Shown here: positions 8,924 to 16,567 of the stretch, one piece after another
How positions within the stretch are numbered: the first letter of the stretch is position 1
Layout: every line of letters starts with the position of its first letter
Source of the DNA: Saccharicrinis carchari
GTDB lineage: Bacteria; Bacteroidota; Bacteroidia; Bacteroidales; Marinilabiliaceae
Assembly (NCBI RefSeq): GCF_900182605.1
Contig: NZ_FXTB01000004.1
Coordinates: 186,001 to 250,000, forward strand
Length of the DNA stretch: 64,000 bases
Reading direction: 5' to 3'
Made by a program: the position numbers and the translations under genes
The notes under the pieces: model-generated
What the model was told of the DNA's origin: nothing
The model's input: only the letters and a program-made list of their open reading frames with translations
Database searches by the model: none

Positions 8924-9742
8924 CCTATTCAACTCTTGCTTTACATTTGCTATTTCCGTTTTAATTTTTGCAATATCTTTTAAAACAAATGCCATTTCAT
9001 ATCCATCACTAATCGCTTCTTTATCAAACTTCTCCATTACAATATAATAATTTCCCTTACCCATAAAGTGCACTTTTAATGGTTTATCAACGTTTTGGGC
9101 TATAAAATCAATGATGCCATTATCGGCCCCATGCTTATAATTCACCACTTCCCAATAAGTGCCCTGATCCTCAAACTTTCTGTTATCAAAACCATCTTCC
9201 TGCACTTCACTACTGGTAACCGACTGTCCTTGATTATACACTTTTATTTTATTGTGGTAAATATATTTATTACCCACATAACGGCTCGAAATATAAAAAT
9301 CGCCATCCATATTCAAATGTGCACGCAGGTAGGTTCTGCTATATGAATTTTGCGGTCTCTGGCGCTTATGTATAAGTATTTCTTTTGGGCCATAATCCTT
9401 GCTTACGGTAAAATTTTTCATCAGCACCTTCAACTCTTCCTCCTTTTTCACCAAAGCACTATCAAAAAAAGCCAGGTTGCGCTCCTGCTCGCCAATTTTT
9501 ATGGTGCGTAACAAATCTTCGGCTCGGGTCACGTATTCAATTTCATTTGGCGTTTGTTCTATAATGGAGTCCAGCACCAATTTAGCGTCGTTGTGCAACT
9601 CCCGTGTAAAAAGCTTTTGGGCTCTGTCGAATTTCTCTTTGGCTATTTGCTCTGCTGAAGGGCCACAGGCGGCAAGCAACAACAATAAGACACTCACCGT
9701 TAACCAATTAATATTATTATTTACTTGTATATGCATTGTCAT
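8915..9742 (-). CDS. Hypothetical lipoprotein
   Basis: The 275-residue product has a signal peptide with a lipobox (VLLLLLAACG), so it is probably an envelope lipoprotein. After the cysteine comes a helical, TPR-like stretch (SAEQIAKEKFDRAQKLF... LVLDSIIEQTPNEIEYVTRAEDLL), then a mostly beta middle part (about 125-245), and a lysine-rich helical end. I do not recognise the family. It converges with the glycosyltransferase, overlapping by 9 nt at the 3' ends, and lies downstream of ssb but behind a terminator, so it probably has its own promoter. Confidence 0.7.
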   Translation of the reverse strand: MTMHIQVNNNINWLTVSVLLLLLAACGPSAEQIAKEKFDRAQKLFTRELHNDAKLVLDSIIEQTPNEIEYVTRAEDLLRTIKIGEQERNLAFFDSALVKKEEELKVLMKNFTVSKDYGPKEILIHKRQRPQNSYSRTYLRAHLNMDGDFYISSRYVGNKYIYHNKIKVYNQGQSVTSSEVQEDGFDNRKFEDQGTYWEVVNYKHGADNGIIDFIAQNVDKPLKVHFMGKGNYYIVMEKFDKEAISDGYEMAFVLKDIAKIKTEIANVKQELNRLK

Positions 9743-9773
9743 ATTCTTTTACATTTCAACAAAATACAAAAAT

Positions 9774-9801
9774 AAAAAAACCGACCATAAACGCCGGCTT
9801 T
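9774..9801 (-). terminator. Rho-independent terminator after ssb
   Basis: Read on the reverse strand, AAGCCGGC and GTCGGTTT pair (with two G-T wobbles) around a 7-nt loop and run into a T-rich tract, about 40 nt after the ssb stop. Confidence 0.6.
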
Positions 9802-9839
9802 ATATGCAATAAGTTAGTGGTGGTTGATGATTAAAGGAA

Positions 9840-10160
9840 TTAACTCAAAAACTCAAATTCTTTTACGGTAACCTCCAACGAAGATTGAATTTCACCCTCT
9901 TTATTTTTGTAAGCTGAGCTGTGCGGTTCGCCTTCGATGAGCATTTTTTTACCTTTTTTAATGTAATCGGCAAACTTGGTATCCGAATCTTTACTGCGCC
10001 AGATGGCAGCGCGTACCCATTCGGTTCTCTCCACCTTTTCGCCTTTGGCGTTTTTGTAGTTTTTAGATACAGCCACATCAAAATTGATGACTTTTCCTTT
10101 GGCCGTTTCGGTAACAGTGGCATCGTTGCCCACATTTCCACTTAAGATTATTTTTAACAT
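9840..10160 (-). CDS. ssb: Single-stranded DNA-binding protein, short form without acidic tail
   Basis: The 106-residue protein is an OB-fold SSB: MLKIILSGNVGNDATVTETA, the conserved VINFDVAVS strand, WVRAAIWRSKD and the loop KKGKKMLIEGEP. It ends right after the fold (VKEFEFLS) and lacks the Gly/Pro-rich linker and the acidic DDDIPF-type tip that housekeeping SSBs use to dock repair and replication proteins. It is therefore probably a secondary SSB. A near-perfect palindrome lies in the candidate promoter spacer upstream. The gene is followed by its own terminator and is separate from rlmN by 72 nt. Confidence 0.88.
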   Translation of the reverse strand: MLKIILSGNVGNDATVTETAKGKVINFDVAVSKNYKNAKGEKVERTEWVRAAIWRSKDSDTKFADYIKKGKKMLIEGEPHSSAYKNKEGEIQSSLEVTVKEFEFLS

Positions 10161-10178
10161 ATCAAGACATTTGTTTGT

Positions 10179-10209
10179 TTAACATATGTACAATGTACAT
10201 AAAAACAAA
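10179..10209 (-). promoter_or_regulatory. Candidate ssb promoter with palindromic operator in the spacer
   Basis: On the reverse strand a TTTG (10206-10209) and TATGTTAA (10179-10186, a 6 of 8 match to TAnnTTTG) are 19 nt apart. The spacer is almost filled by the 17-nt palindrome TATGTACAATGTACATA at 10185-10201 (8-bp arms around one base). The layout fits a repressor site over a promoter. No regulator is encoded next to it. Confidence 0.45.
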
Positions 10210-10232
10210 CAGAATGTCAATAGGCGTATTTT

Positions 10233-11276
10233 TTAATAATCCTTCTCCTCATTCTTTTGCACCATGTTCCTGGTACTCAACAAGCCACATGCTGCATAAA
10301 TATCCTCGCCTCTTGATTTACGGATGGTAGCAATCACTCCCTTTTTTTCAAGTACATCTTTAAATGCCTCCATAGTTTGTTGAGATGAACCTTTTAAAGG
10401 TGTATCAGGTATAGGGTGAAACTTAATTAGGTTAACCCTTGACCTGAGCCCACTGACCAATCGAACCAATGCTTTGGCATGTTCCGCTGTATCATTCACC
10501 CCCTCAAACATAATGTATTCAAAGGATATTCTCCGTTGCCGTCCAAAATCGTATTCTTTCAATATATCGATGATTAGCTCTATGGGATAAACATTTTCGA
10601 TGGGCATCAGCTCTTTGCGCTGATTATTGTACGGACTGTGCATACTAATGGCCAAATGACAGTCACTTTCTTCAATAAAGCGACGTAAGGCAGGTGCCAC
10701 TCCAATGGTAGAAACATTGATCCGGCGCGGACTCCAGGCAAAACCCCAGTCAGAAGTGATAATTTCAAGACTCTTGAGCACTTGCTCAATATTGTCCATT
10801 GGCTCACCCATTCCCATATAAACCACATTGGTCAGTTCATCTTTTTCATCAATGCTAACCATTTGGTTTACTATTTCGCCCGCCGTCAGGTTTTTTTGAA
10901 ATCCCTGCTTCCCCGTCATGCAAAAAAGGCAGGCCATTTTACAGCCTACCTGCGAGCTTACGCATAGTGTCTTGCGGTTTTCGGAAGGGATGTAAGCCGC
11001 TTCTACAAACTGATTATTTCCGGAGCGGAAAAGATATTTTTTTGTTCCATCTACAGATTCCTGTACTTTATCGTAGGCAATTAATCCCACCTTATATTTT
11101 TCGTTAAGGATATCACGGTTTTTTTTCGATATATTCAACATATCATCAATGCCGTTTATCTTTTTTTTATACAGCCAATCGGCCATTTGCTTTGCCGTAA
11201 AACCCGGAAAGCCCAATTCTTTACATATCCCCTGCAACTCACTCAAGGTTTTTCCGAACAATGCTTCTTTTCCCAT
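10233..11276 (-). CDS. rlmN: 23S rRNA (adenine2503-C2)-methyltransferase RlmN
   Basis: This 347-residue radical-SAM enzyme has the CxxxCxxC cluster motif in GCKMACLFCMTGKQGF, the family sequence VVYMGMGEPMDN, and ISMHSPYNNQRKELMPIEN. The C-terminal GEDIYAACG contains the cysteine that forms the methyl-transfer intermediate. It methylates A2503 of 23S rRNA (and A37 of some tRNAs) using two SAM molecules. I use the ATG at 11276 rather than a TTG three codons upstream, since a TACCTTTG promoter box sits at 11315-11322. It diverges from the thioesterase gene. Confidence 0.96.
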   Translation of the reverse strand: MGKEALFGKTLSELQGICKELGFPGFTAKQMADWLYKKKINGIDDMLNISKKNRDILNEKYKVGLIAYDKVQESVDGTKKYLFRSGNNQFVEAAYIPSENRKTLCVSSQVGCKMACLFCMTGKQGFQKNLTAGEIVNQMVSIDEKDELTNVVYMGMGEPMDNIEQVLKSLEIITSDWGFAWSPRRINVSTIGVAPALRRFIEESDCHLAISMHSPYNNQRKELMPIENVYPIELIIDILKEYDFGRQRRISFEYIMFEGVNDTAEHAKALVRLVSGLRSRVNLIKFHPIPDTPLKGSSQQTMEAFKDVLEKKGVIATIRKSRGEDIYAACGLLSTRNMVQKNEEKDY

Positions 11277-11314
11277 ATTCTTCAATTTGCAAATAATGCT
11301 AGTTTTTATAGTAG

Positions 11315-11322
11315 CAAAGGTA
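11315..11322 (-). promoter_or_regulatory. Candidate -7 promoter box for rlmN
   Basis: The reverse strand reads TACCTTTG followed by C, a full TAnnTTTG match, about 40 nt before the rlmN ATG. No properly spaced TTG was found. Confidence 0.4.
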
Positions 11323-11385
11323 ATATTTCTTTTAATTTTGGTTTTAATCCAAACAGCTGAAAATCTTAATATTAATTTTATTGCT

Positions 11386-11787
11386 ATGAAAAAATTTCTT
11401 CAAGCTATTGATATTCGTTTTTTCGATATTGATATGAACCAGCACGTTAACAACTCCGTTTATTTTACTTACATGGAAAATGCCCGTACCGAGCTATTGA
11501 TGGATGAGTTTTTACGGTGCAAAAAACATGGGCTTACTTTTGTTGTAACAGAGGCTACATGCAGATATTATCAACCAATGCATCTGGGCGATAAGGTTGT
11601 TTGCGAAATGGTGTTCGAGCTAACACGTGCCGTAGAGTTTACCGTTACCTATACTTTTAAAAATCAGAAAAACGGCGAAATTTACGCTGTGGGTAAAACA
11701 TGGCTTGCAATGATTAACGAAGCCAAAAACCGCCCTGTGGCTATCCCAAAAGTGTTTATCGATACATATGTTAATGGTACTTCGTAG
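11386..11787 (+). CDS. Acyl-CoA thioesterase, 4HBT / hot-dog fold (YbgC-like)
   Basis: From the ATG at 11386 the protein has 133 residues, the normal length of a single hot-dog domain. The motif IRFFDIDMNQHVNNSVYFTYMEN carries the Asp-x-N-x-H-V-N core in which the first Asp is the usual catalytic residue of 4-hydroxybenzoyl-CoA thioesterase relatives. It probably hydrolyses an acyl-CoA in the cytoplasm; the acyl chain cannot be told from sequence. Longer upstream starts would read through the divergent rlmN gene and are rejected. Confidence 0.85.
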   Translation: MKKFLQAIDIRFFDIDMNQHVNNSVYFTYMENARTELLMDEFLRCKKHGLTFVVTEATCRYYQPMHLGDKVVCEMVFELTRAVEFTVTYTFKNQKNGEIYAVGKTWLAMINEAKNRPVAIPKVFIDTYVNGTS

Positions 11788-11796
11788 GCGGACCAA

Positions 11797-12459
11797 TCAG
11801 AAATATATCTCGGCCATAATATGCTCATATGCCACCCCTTTACTCAGGATAATATCACGCACCTCCACCACCATTTCGGGGCTGCCGCAAAGGAAGTAAT
11901 TCACCTGACAAGGCAGTTCTGTTTGTTCTCTTAGCCAACTGGTCAGCCTTCCTTCTACTATACCCTTAGCTTGCTCCTTGGTACAAAATCTCAGGTACCT
12001 TTCGCCCAGACGTTCCTGAAAAATATCCTGGAACAAAAAATGAGACAAAGTACGCGAGCCGTGCAAAAGTTGCCGGGGAAGTTCTAAACCCGATTCTACC
12101 ATCGACACAAAAGGGGCAATACCTGTACCTGTGGCAATCCACCATTCCTCTTTATCTGAAGGTGTAAACCTGCCGAAAGGAGCGGACACCAGCAATTCAT
12201 CCCCGGGTTTCATCTTCGACAAAGGCGGGGTCAGCAGGCCCTGGGGGAGTACATCGAATAAAATACGCATGGTATCTTGTTTGTTATCACTGGCAATACT
12301 GTAAAGCCTTGGCTCATCTTCAAGGTTAAGCGATATGGCAACCACCTGTCCGGGGATAAAATCAAACCTGCGTTGAAACTCAATAGTAAAATATCCGGGT
12401 AAAATTTCGGTAACCGATGTTATTTTATGCGGGAACAGTTCTTTTCTTTTTCGGGACAT
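11797..12459 (-). CDS. Ferredoxin-NADP reductase-like flavoprotein
   Basis: The 220-residue protein has the two-domain FNR fold: an FAD-binding barrel with the RxYS motif (PRLYSIAS, about 51-58), the pyrophosphate-binding part LTPPLSKMKPGDEL, and an NAD(P)-binding domain with ATGTGIAPFVSM (about 108-119) and the CGSPEMV motif (about 188-194). It lacks the long C-terminal Tyr-containing extension of plant FNR and ends with EIYF, as in the shorter bacterial class. It would shuttle electrons between NAD(P)H and ferredoxin or flavodoxin. It converges with the thioesterase 9 nt away. Confidence 0.85.
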   Translation of the reverse strand: MSRKRKELFPHKITSVTEILPGYFTIEFQRRFDFIPGQVVAISLNLEDEPRLYSIASDNKQDTMRILFDVLPQGLLTPPLSKMKPGDELLVSAPFGRFTPSDKEEWWIATGTGIAPFVSMVESGLELPRQLLHGSRTLSHFLFQDIFQERLGERYLRFCTKEQAKGIVEGRLTSWLREQTELPCQVNYFLCGSPEMVVEVRDIILSKGVAYEHIMAEIYF

Positions 12460-12505
12460 GAATCATGTTTTCAAATCAAACACGATTATACATTATTTGT
12501 TTAAG

Positions 12506-13519
12506 CTATTCGACAGGCATATACAGCTCTGTTACCCATTTTCGGGCATCCGGTTCCTCCACGGGGCTGTTTAGATAAAGCTCATAAGGCGCAATGCTTT
12601 TGTTCTCTTTTATTTTATGCGTACGGGTGTAACTCATGCCGGTTGCCCAGGCATTGCCTATGTGTTCGTAATCGCCCAAAAACCTAATTTTAAGGGCTTT
12701 GCACGTAGGTATATCTGCAACATAATATGGCGCTTCCACCTGTATTTCGTCATTAAACGGAATCGCTGCCGTGTATTCTACATTACCATATATAAAATCG
12801 AATTCGTGATATATCGTCAAAGCACTTTTATGTTCCAGCGCCTTATCCGTTGCGTAGTTGCTAAGGTCGTAAAAAGTTGCTTTCATTGTGGAGCTCACCT
12901 CATCCGTGGTACAAGTTACCTTTTGCCCCATATATTTGATCGCCGGTGCATCTACAATACCTATTATCTCGACCTTTGAAGCCACATATCCCTTTTCGGC
13001 GAGTTCTTTCAACATCTTTAGGCCACGCTCGTAGTCCATACCAATTAAGGGTTCCATCATTTTGGTCATAAATCGAAAAAAGAACGGCATTTCACCTTTC
13101 ATGCCCCAGGTTACGCTGGTGGTAGAATCGTTTACACTATTAAACTCCCAATAAACAAAAGCACTTGACTCCATAGGTTCAATAAAAGTGATATCCTGCT
13201 CAATGCTTTTGCCCGGTTCAACTTTTAAATGCGTTATGGTTCCTTCGCCAACCAATTCGCCCGACCATGTGTACTGGTCGTTTACCTTGTTTCCCTTACC
13301 CGTAATTATCACCTTGGCATCAGGCTCCATGCACAACCAGGGCGACCAGGAAGTCCATTCATTAAAATCCTGCACCAGATAAAAAACATCGGCATTGGCT
13401 TTATTGACCGTAATAGATCGTTTTACATCATAAGCCCCTTCCAGTGTCCACAGCCATATGGCGGCAGATCCTACGACAACGGCTAAAACAATGGCAATAA
13501 TGATGAGCACTTTTTTCAT
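12506..13519 (-). CDS. Membrane-anchored SRPBCC (polyketide cyclase-like) and GyrI-like fusion
   Basis: The 337-residue protein starts with an uncleaved-looking membrane helix (MKKVLIIIAIVLAVVVGSAAIWLW). Residues about 30-180 look like an SRPBCC lipid-binding fold (VFYLVQDFNEWTSWSPWLCM, then TWSGELVGEGTITH). Residues about 185-337 look like a GyrI/effector-binding (SOUL-like) domain (IVDAPAIKYMGQKV... NSPVEEPDARKWVTELYMPV). Both folds bind small hydrophobic or cationic ligands. The combination is seen in Bacteroidota proteins of unknown role. It faces away from the LamG-EEP gene across a 215-nt divergent gap. Confidence 0.75.
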   Translation of the reverse strand: MKKVLIIIAIVLAVVVGSAAIWLWTLEGAYDVKRSITVNKANADVFYLVQDFNEWTSWSPWLCMEPDAKVIITGKGNKVNDQYTWSGELVGEGTITHLKVEPGKSIEQDITFIEPMESSAFVYWEFNSVNDSTTSVTWGMKGEMPFFFRFMTKMMEPLIGMDYERGLKMLKELAEKGYVASKVEIIGIVDAPAIKYMGQKVTCTTDEVSSTMKATFYDLSNYATDKALEHKSALTIYHEFDFIYGNVEYTAAIPFNDEIQVEAPYYVADIPTCKALKIRFLGDYEHIGNAWATGMSYTRTHKIKENKSIAPYELYLNSPVEEPDARKWVTELYMPVE

Positions 13520-13595
13520 GACATAAAATTTTTAGTGTCTATACGATACTGAAATAATGTTGCCTCAATTTAAGCAAAAAACATTAATTGCTCAA

Positions 13596-13619
13596 TTTTT
13601 TATCTTTACAGATAAAAAA
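13596..13619. promoter_or_regulatory. Perfect AT-rich inverted repeat in the divergent gap
   Basis: A 10-bp perfect stem (TTTTTTATCT / AGATAAAAAA) surrounds TTAC, between the SRPBCC-GyrI gene and the LamG-EEP gene. Its left arm includes TATCTTTA, which matches seven of eight positions of the -7 consensus for the forward strand. It could be an operator or a hairpin in the long leader. Confidence 0.35.
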
Positions 13620-13734
13620 ATTGCATGCCCAAACAGGGTGGTACTATTTTATTTTGTCAAAAACAATGGTAAATTGTGTAACCTTATACTCGGTTTGCAC
13701 GATAAACAATCATAAACCACACATTCTGCAAATC

Positions 13735-15324
13735 ATGAATTTATCTTTCAAAATAGCATCTCATTTACTGGCTTGTATGCTATTATTGTCGTCATGTACC
13801 TTGTTTGAGCCTGTGCCCAGGTTACCATCGGTTCCCTTGCTGTACTTTAACTTTAACGGCAACAACGTGTCATCCGGCATAGAGCCCTTTAAAGTGTACG
13901 GGAACCAAAAAATGTCATATGCTACAGGTGTTATAGATTCCTGTTTAAACCTTGATATCACTTCGTTTTATCGTAAACCTTTGGTTCTTGAAACAAAAGG
14001 TAAGTTTATTCCGGGAGAACAGAGTGCGTTTTCGGTAATGGTGTGGGTAAAAATGGAATCCAGCGACCATGAAAGCTATGGTATTATCGGAAACAAAAGT
14101 TTGGGAATCGAATCGGAAAGAGGATGGATTATCTCTAAAACAATATCGGGGTCGTGGCAACTGGAGGTCTCAGACGGCTATCAGAATCAAAAATATACCG
14201 CAACACCTGTTCGTCAAAAAATAAACGACAACAAATGGCATCAACTCGGGTTTATGATGGATAAAAGTGAGCAGGTAGCCCGTTGCTATTTCGACGGAAA
14301 GCTCGTGGGCGTACTCAATCTGAACGATATCCAAAGTTTCGATGCCGATTACAATTTGTATATCGGTTGCAACCCCGGATCGATAGATTATACCAAGGAC
14401 ACCTTTAACGGAATGATAGACGAGGTAGGTATTTGGTCGCAACGCCTAAGTGACCATCATTTTGCCGATGCTTTCCGTTTTGTTAAAAAAGAACGATTGA
14501 GCTCCAACCCCAAGTCGGGCGAAACAATAAAGGTAATGACATGGAATATTTGGAATGGAGGCAAGCAACAAGGCAAAAAAGTGGGTCTGGACAGAATTGC
14601 CCAATGTATAAAAAACAACGGTGCCGATATCGTGGCTCTTCAGGAGGAGTTTGGTTCGGGGGAATATCTCGCCGATGTCCTGGATTACTATTTTTATCGA
14701 CGCAGCCTCAATTTATGTTTATTGAGCCGTTACCCCCTTGGAAAAAGTTATAATATTTACAAACCCATCAATGCCGGTGGTGTAGAAGTGTTGATTAGCG
14801 AAGATCAAAAAATAGTGGTATGTCCGGTTTGGCTCAGTTTTAAGCCCAACATCAAAGGGCTGCTAATGAACGAAGAAATAAGCTCCGACACTATCCTGCT
14901 TATTGAAAATGCCACCCGAGCAAACGAAGCTACCTTTATTTTGAGCGAAATAAGTAAACTCAGTAATGAATTAAACTCCAGCTCATTAATTTTGGCGGGT
15001 GACTTTAACAGCGGCTCCCATTTAGATTGGACGGAAGAAAACAAAGCCAACAAATACAACAAAGTAGTTCCATTTCCGGCCACCTTAAAAATGGAACAGG
15101 CCGGTTTTACAGATGCTTATCGGCACATATGGCCTGACCCCTCTCAGCAACCTGGCAACACCTTTTCGCCCATATTCAAAGAGGATTATAACGATAGAAT
15201 CGATTTTATATTTTATAAGGGCAAGCACCTCAAAGCCATTGAAGCGATAATTATCGACAGTACATCAACCCCACTCTTTCCATCTGACCATGCGGCGGTA
15301 ATGGTAACTTTTGGTTTGCAGTAA
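13735..15324 (+). CDS. LamG-domain / endonuclease-exonuclease-phosphatase lipoprotein
   Basis: From the ATG at 13735 the product has 529 residues and a lipoprotein signal (SHLLACMLLLSSC). Residues about 45-235 form a LamG/concanavalin-like lectin domain (AFSVMVWVKMESSDH, NKWHQLGFMMD, GMIDEVGIWSQRLSD). Residues about 262-529 form an EEP (DNase I/sphingomyelinase-like) domain with VMTWNIWNGG, IVALQEE, LAGDFNSGSHLDW, RIDFIFYKG and the catalytic-type FPSDHAAVMV. It is probably an outer-membrane or periplasmic phosphodiesterase held near a glycan; substrate (nucleic acid, phospholipid or phosphoinositide) is open. Starting at the ATG at 13588 would move the signal peptide inward, so it was rejected. 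Confidence 0.8.
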   Translation: MNLSFKIASHLLACMLLLSSCTLFEPVPRLPSVPLLYFNFNGNNVSSGIEPFKVYGNQKMSYATGVIDSCLNLDITSFYRKPLVLETKGKFIPGEQSAFSVMVWVKMESSDHESYGIIGNKSLGIESERGWIISKTISGSWQLEVSDGYQNQKYTATPVRQKINDNKWHQLGFMMDKSEQVARCYFDGKLVGVLNLNDIQSFDADYNLYIGCNPGSIDYTKDTFNGMIDEVGIWSQRLSDHHFADAFRFVKKERLSSNPKSGETIKVMTWNIWNGGKQQGKKVGLDRIAQCIKNNGADIVALQEEFGSGEYLADVLDYYFYRRSLNLCLLSRYPLGKSYNIYKPINAGGVEVLISEDQKIVVCPVWLSFKPNIKGLLMNEEISSDTILLIENATRANEATFILSEISKLSNELNSSSLILAGDFNSGSHLDWTEENKANKYNKVVPFPATLKMEQAGFTDAYRHIWPDPSQQPGNTFSPIFKEDYNDRIDFIFYKGKHLKAIEAIIIDSTSTPLFPSDHAAVMVTFGLQ

Positions 15325-15434
15325 GCATTATTTTTTAAAGATAGAGCGTTCACGTAACTACAAGGCTTATAGAGTTACCCATAGGGGGGGCGATTTTTTA
15401 AGCCACCATCTTTCCGGGTTTATAAAGATCTGTC

Positions 15435-15491
15435 CTACAATTAATTATAACAGCAGCATGATAATTTGATGATTCCCTGACTCAATTGTAG
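15435..15491. repeat. Inverted repeat upstream of the CDF transporter
   Basis: CTACAATT (15435-15442) and AATTGTAG (15484-15491) are perfect 8-bp arms 41 nt apart, just before the CDF start. A run of seven G lies further upstream near 15384. A metal-responsive site is possible but unsupported. Confidence 0.3.
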
Positions 15492-15521
15492 TAAAATGGC
15501 TATTTTTGTTCTAAAAAAAAC

Positions 15522-16448
15522 ATGGGACACACACATGAGCACTCACATCACGGACACCATCATCCGGAATTAAAAGGGAAGAATTTATTTTTGGCCATTT
15601 TACTAAATGTGCTCATAACAGTTGCACAAGTCGTTGGCGCTATATTTAGCCATAGCCTTTCCCTGATGACGGATGCTTTGCATAACCTATCGGATGTAAT
15701 GGCATTGGGACTCAGCTATGTGGCGAACAGGTTGGCCAGGAGGAAACCCACCCAAAAACAATCCTTCGGTTATAAGCGTGCCGAAATACTGGCAGCATTT
15801 ATCAATGCATCCACTCTTTTGGGTATATCGCTTTATTTAATTATTGAAGCTGCCGAACGCCTCTTCACCTCCAAAAGTGTGGAAGTGGGCGGAGAATTAG
15901 TAATGTGGCTGGCCGGCCTTAGCATTGTGGCCAATGGTTTAAGCGTACTACTGATACAAAAAGATGCCAAAAACAGCATGAACATGAGAGCTGCCTATTT
16001 GCATCTATTTTCAGATATGCTTACATCCATTGCGGTTTTGATAGGGGGATATTTAATGAGCCGTTTTGCCTGGTTTTGGGTCGACAGCCTTTTATCTGTG
16101 GGCATTGCCGTTTATTTAATTGTATCCAGCTGGAGCCTCGTGGTTGGAGCCCTTCGGGTATTGATGCAATTTACGCCCAAAGGTATTGATTTGGATAAGA
16201 TTACAGAAAGAATTGGTAAGGTGACGGGAGTAAAGAATATCCATCATGTGCACGTATGGCAACTCACCGACCACGAAATACACTTTGAAGCGCATGTTGA
16301 TTGTGCCGACGATTTAAAAATATCCGAGGTAGATAAAGTGTTGAATGAGATAAGGGAAATATTAGAACACGATTTCAACATCCACCATTCCACCTTACAG
16401 CCTGAGTTTCGTGTGTGCGATGATAAATCACTGATTGCGAATGGGTAA
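15522..16448 (+). CDS. Cation diffusion facilitator (Zn2+/Cd2+/Co2+ efflux) transporter
   Basis: The 308-residue protein begins with a His-rich metal-binding tail (MGHTHEHSHHGHHHPEL), typical of zinc-type CDF exporters. Six membrane helices follow, with the metal site motif MTDALHNLSDV in the second helix and SDMLTS (HLFSDML) in the fifth, and then a cytoplasmic C-terminal ferredoxin-like domain (VKNIHHVHVWQLTDHEIHFEAHV). It exchanges cytoplasmic Zn2+ or related ions for protons. It closely resembles CzcD/ZitB-type proteins. It converges with the TlpA-like gene, separated by a shared terminator. Confidence 0.93.
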   Translation: MGHTHEHSHHGHHHPELKGKNLFLAILLNVLITVAQVVGAIFSHSLSLMTDALHNLSDVMALGLSYVANRLARRKPTQKQSFGYKRAEILAAFINASTLLGISLYLIIEAAERLFTSKSVEVGGELVMWLAGLSIVANGLSVLLIQKDAKNSMNMRAAYLHLFSDMLTSIAVLIGGYLMSRFAWFWVDSLLSVGIAVYLIVSSWSLVVGALRVLMQFTPKGIDLDKITERIGKVTGVKNIHHVHVWQLTDHEIHFEAHVDCADDLKISEVDKVLNEIREILEHDFNIHHSTLQPEFRVCDDKSLIANG

Positions 16449-16518
16449 ATAAGAAAAGCCCCACCAACTCACCGCATGGAGAAAGAGTAGAAAACACTAT
16501 TCCTTATTTTGGGGAAAA

Positions 16519-16549
16519 CAAAAAAAGGCATCCCGGGACGCCTTTTTTT
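16519..16549. terminator. Bidirectional terminator between the CDF and TlpA-like genes
   Basis: AAAAAAGGCATCCC pairs with GGGACGCCTTTTTT (one A-C mismatch), giving an A-flanked and T-flanked stem that can end transcription from both sides. Confidence 0.85.
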
Positions 16550-16567
16550 GTTAATGATTTTATGCTT

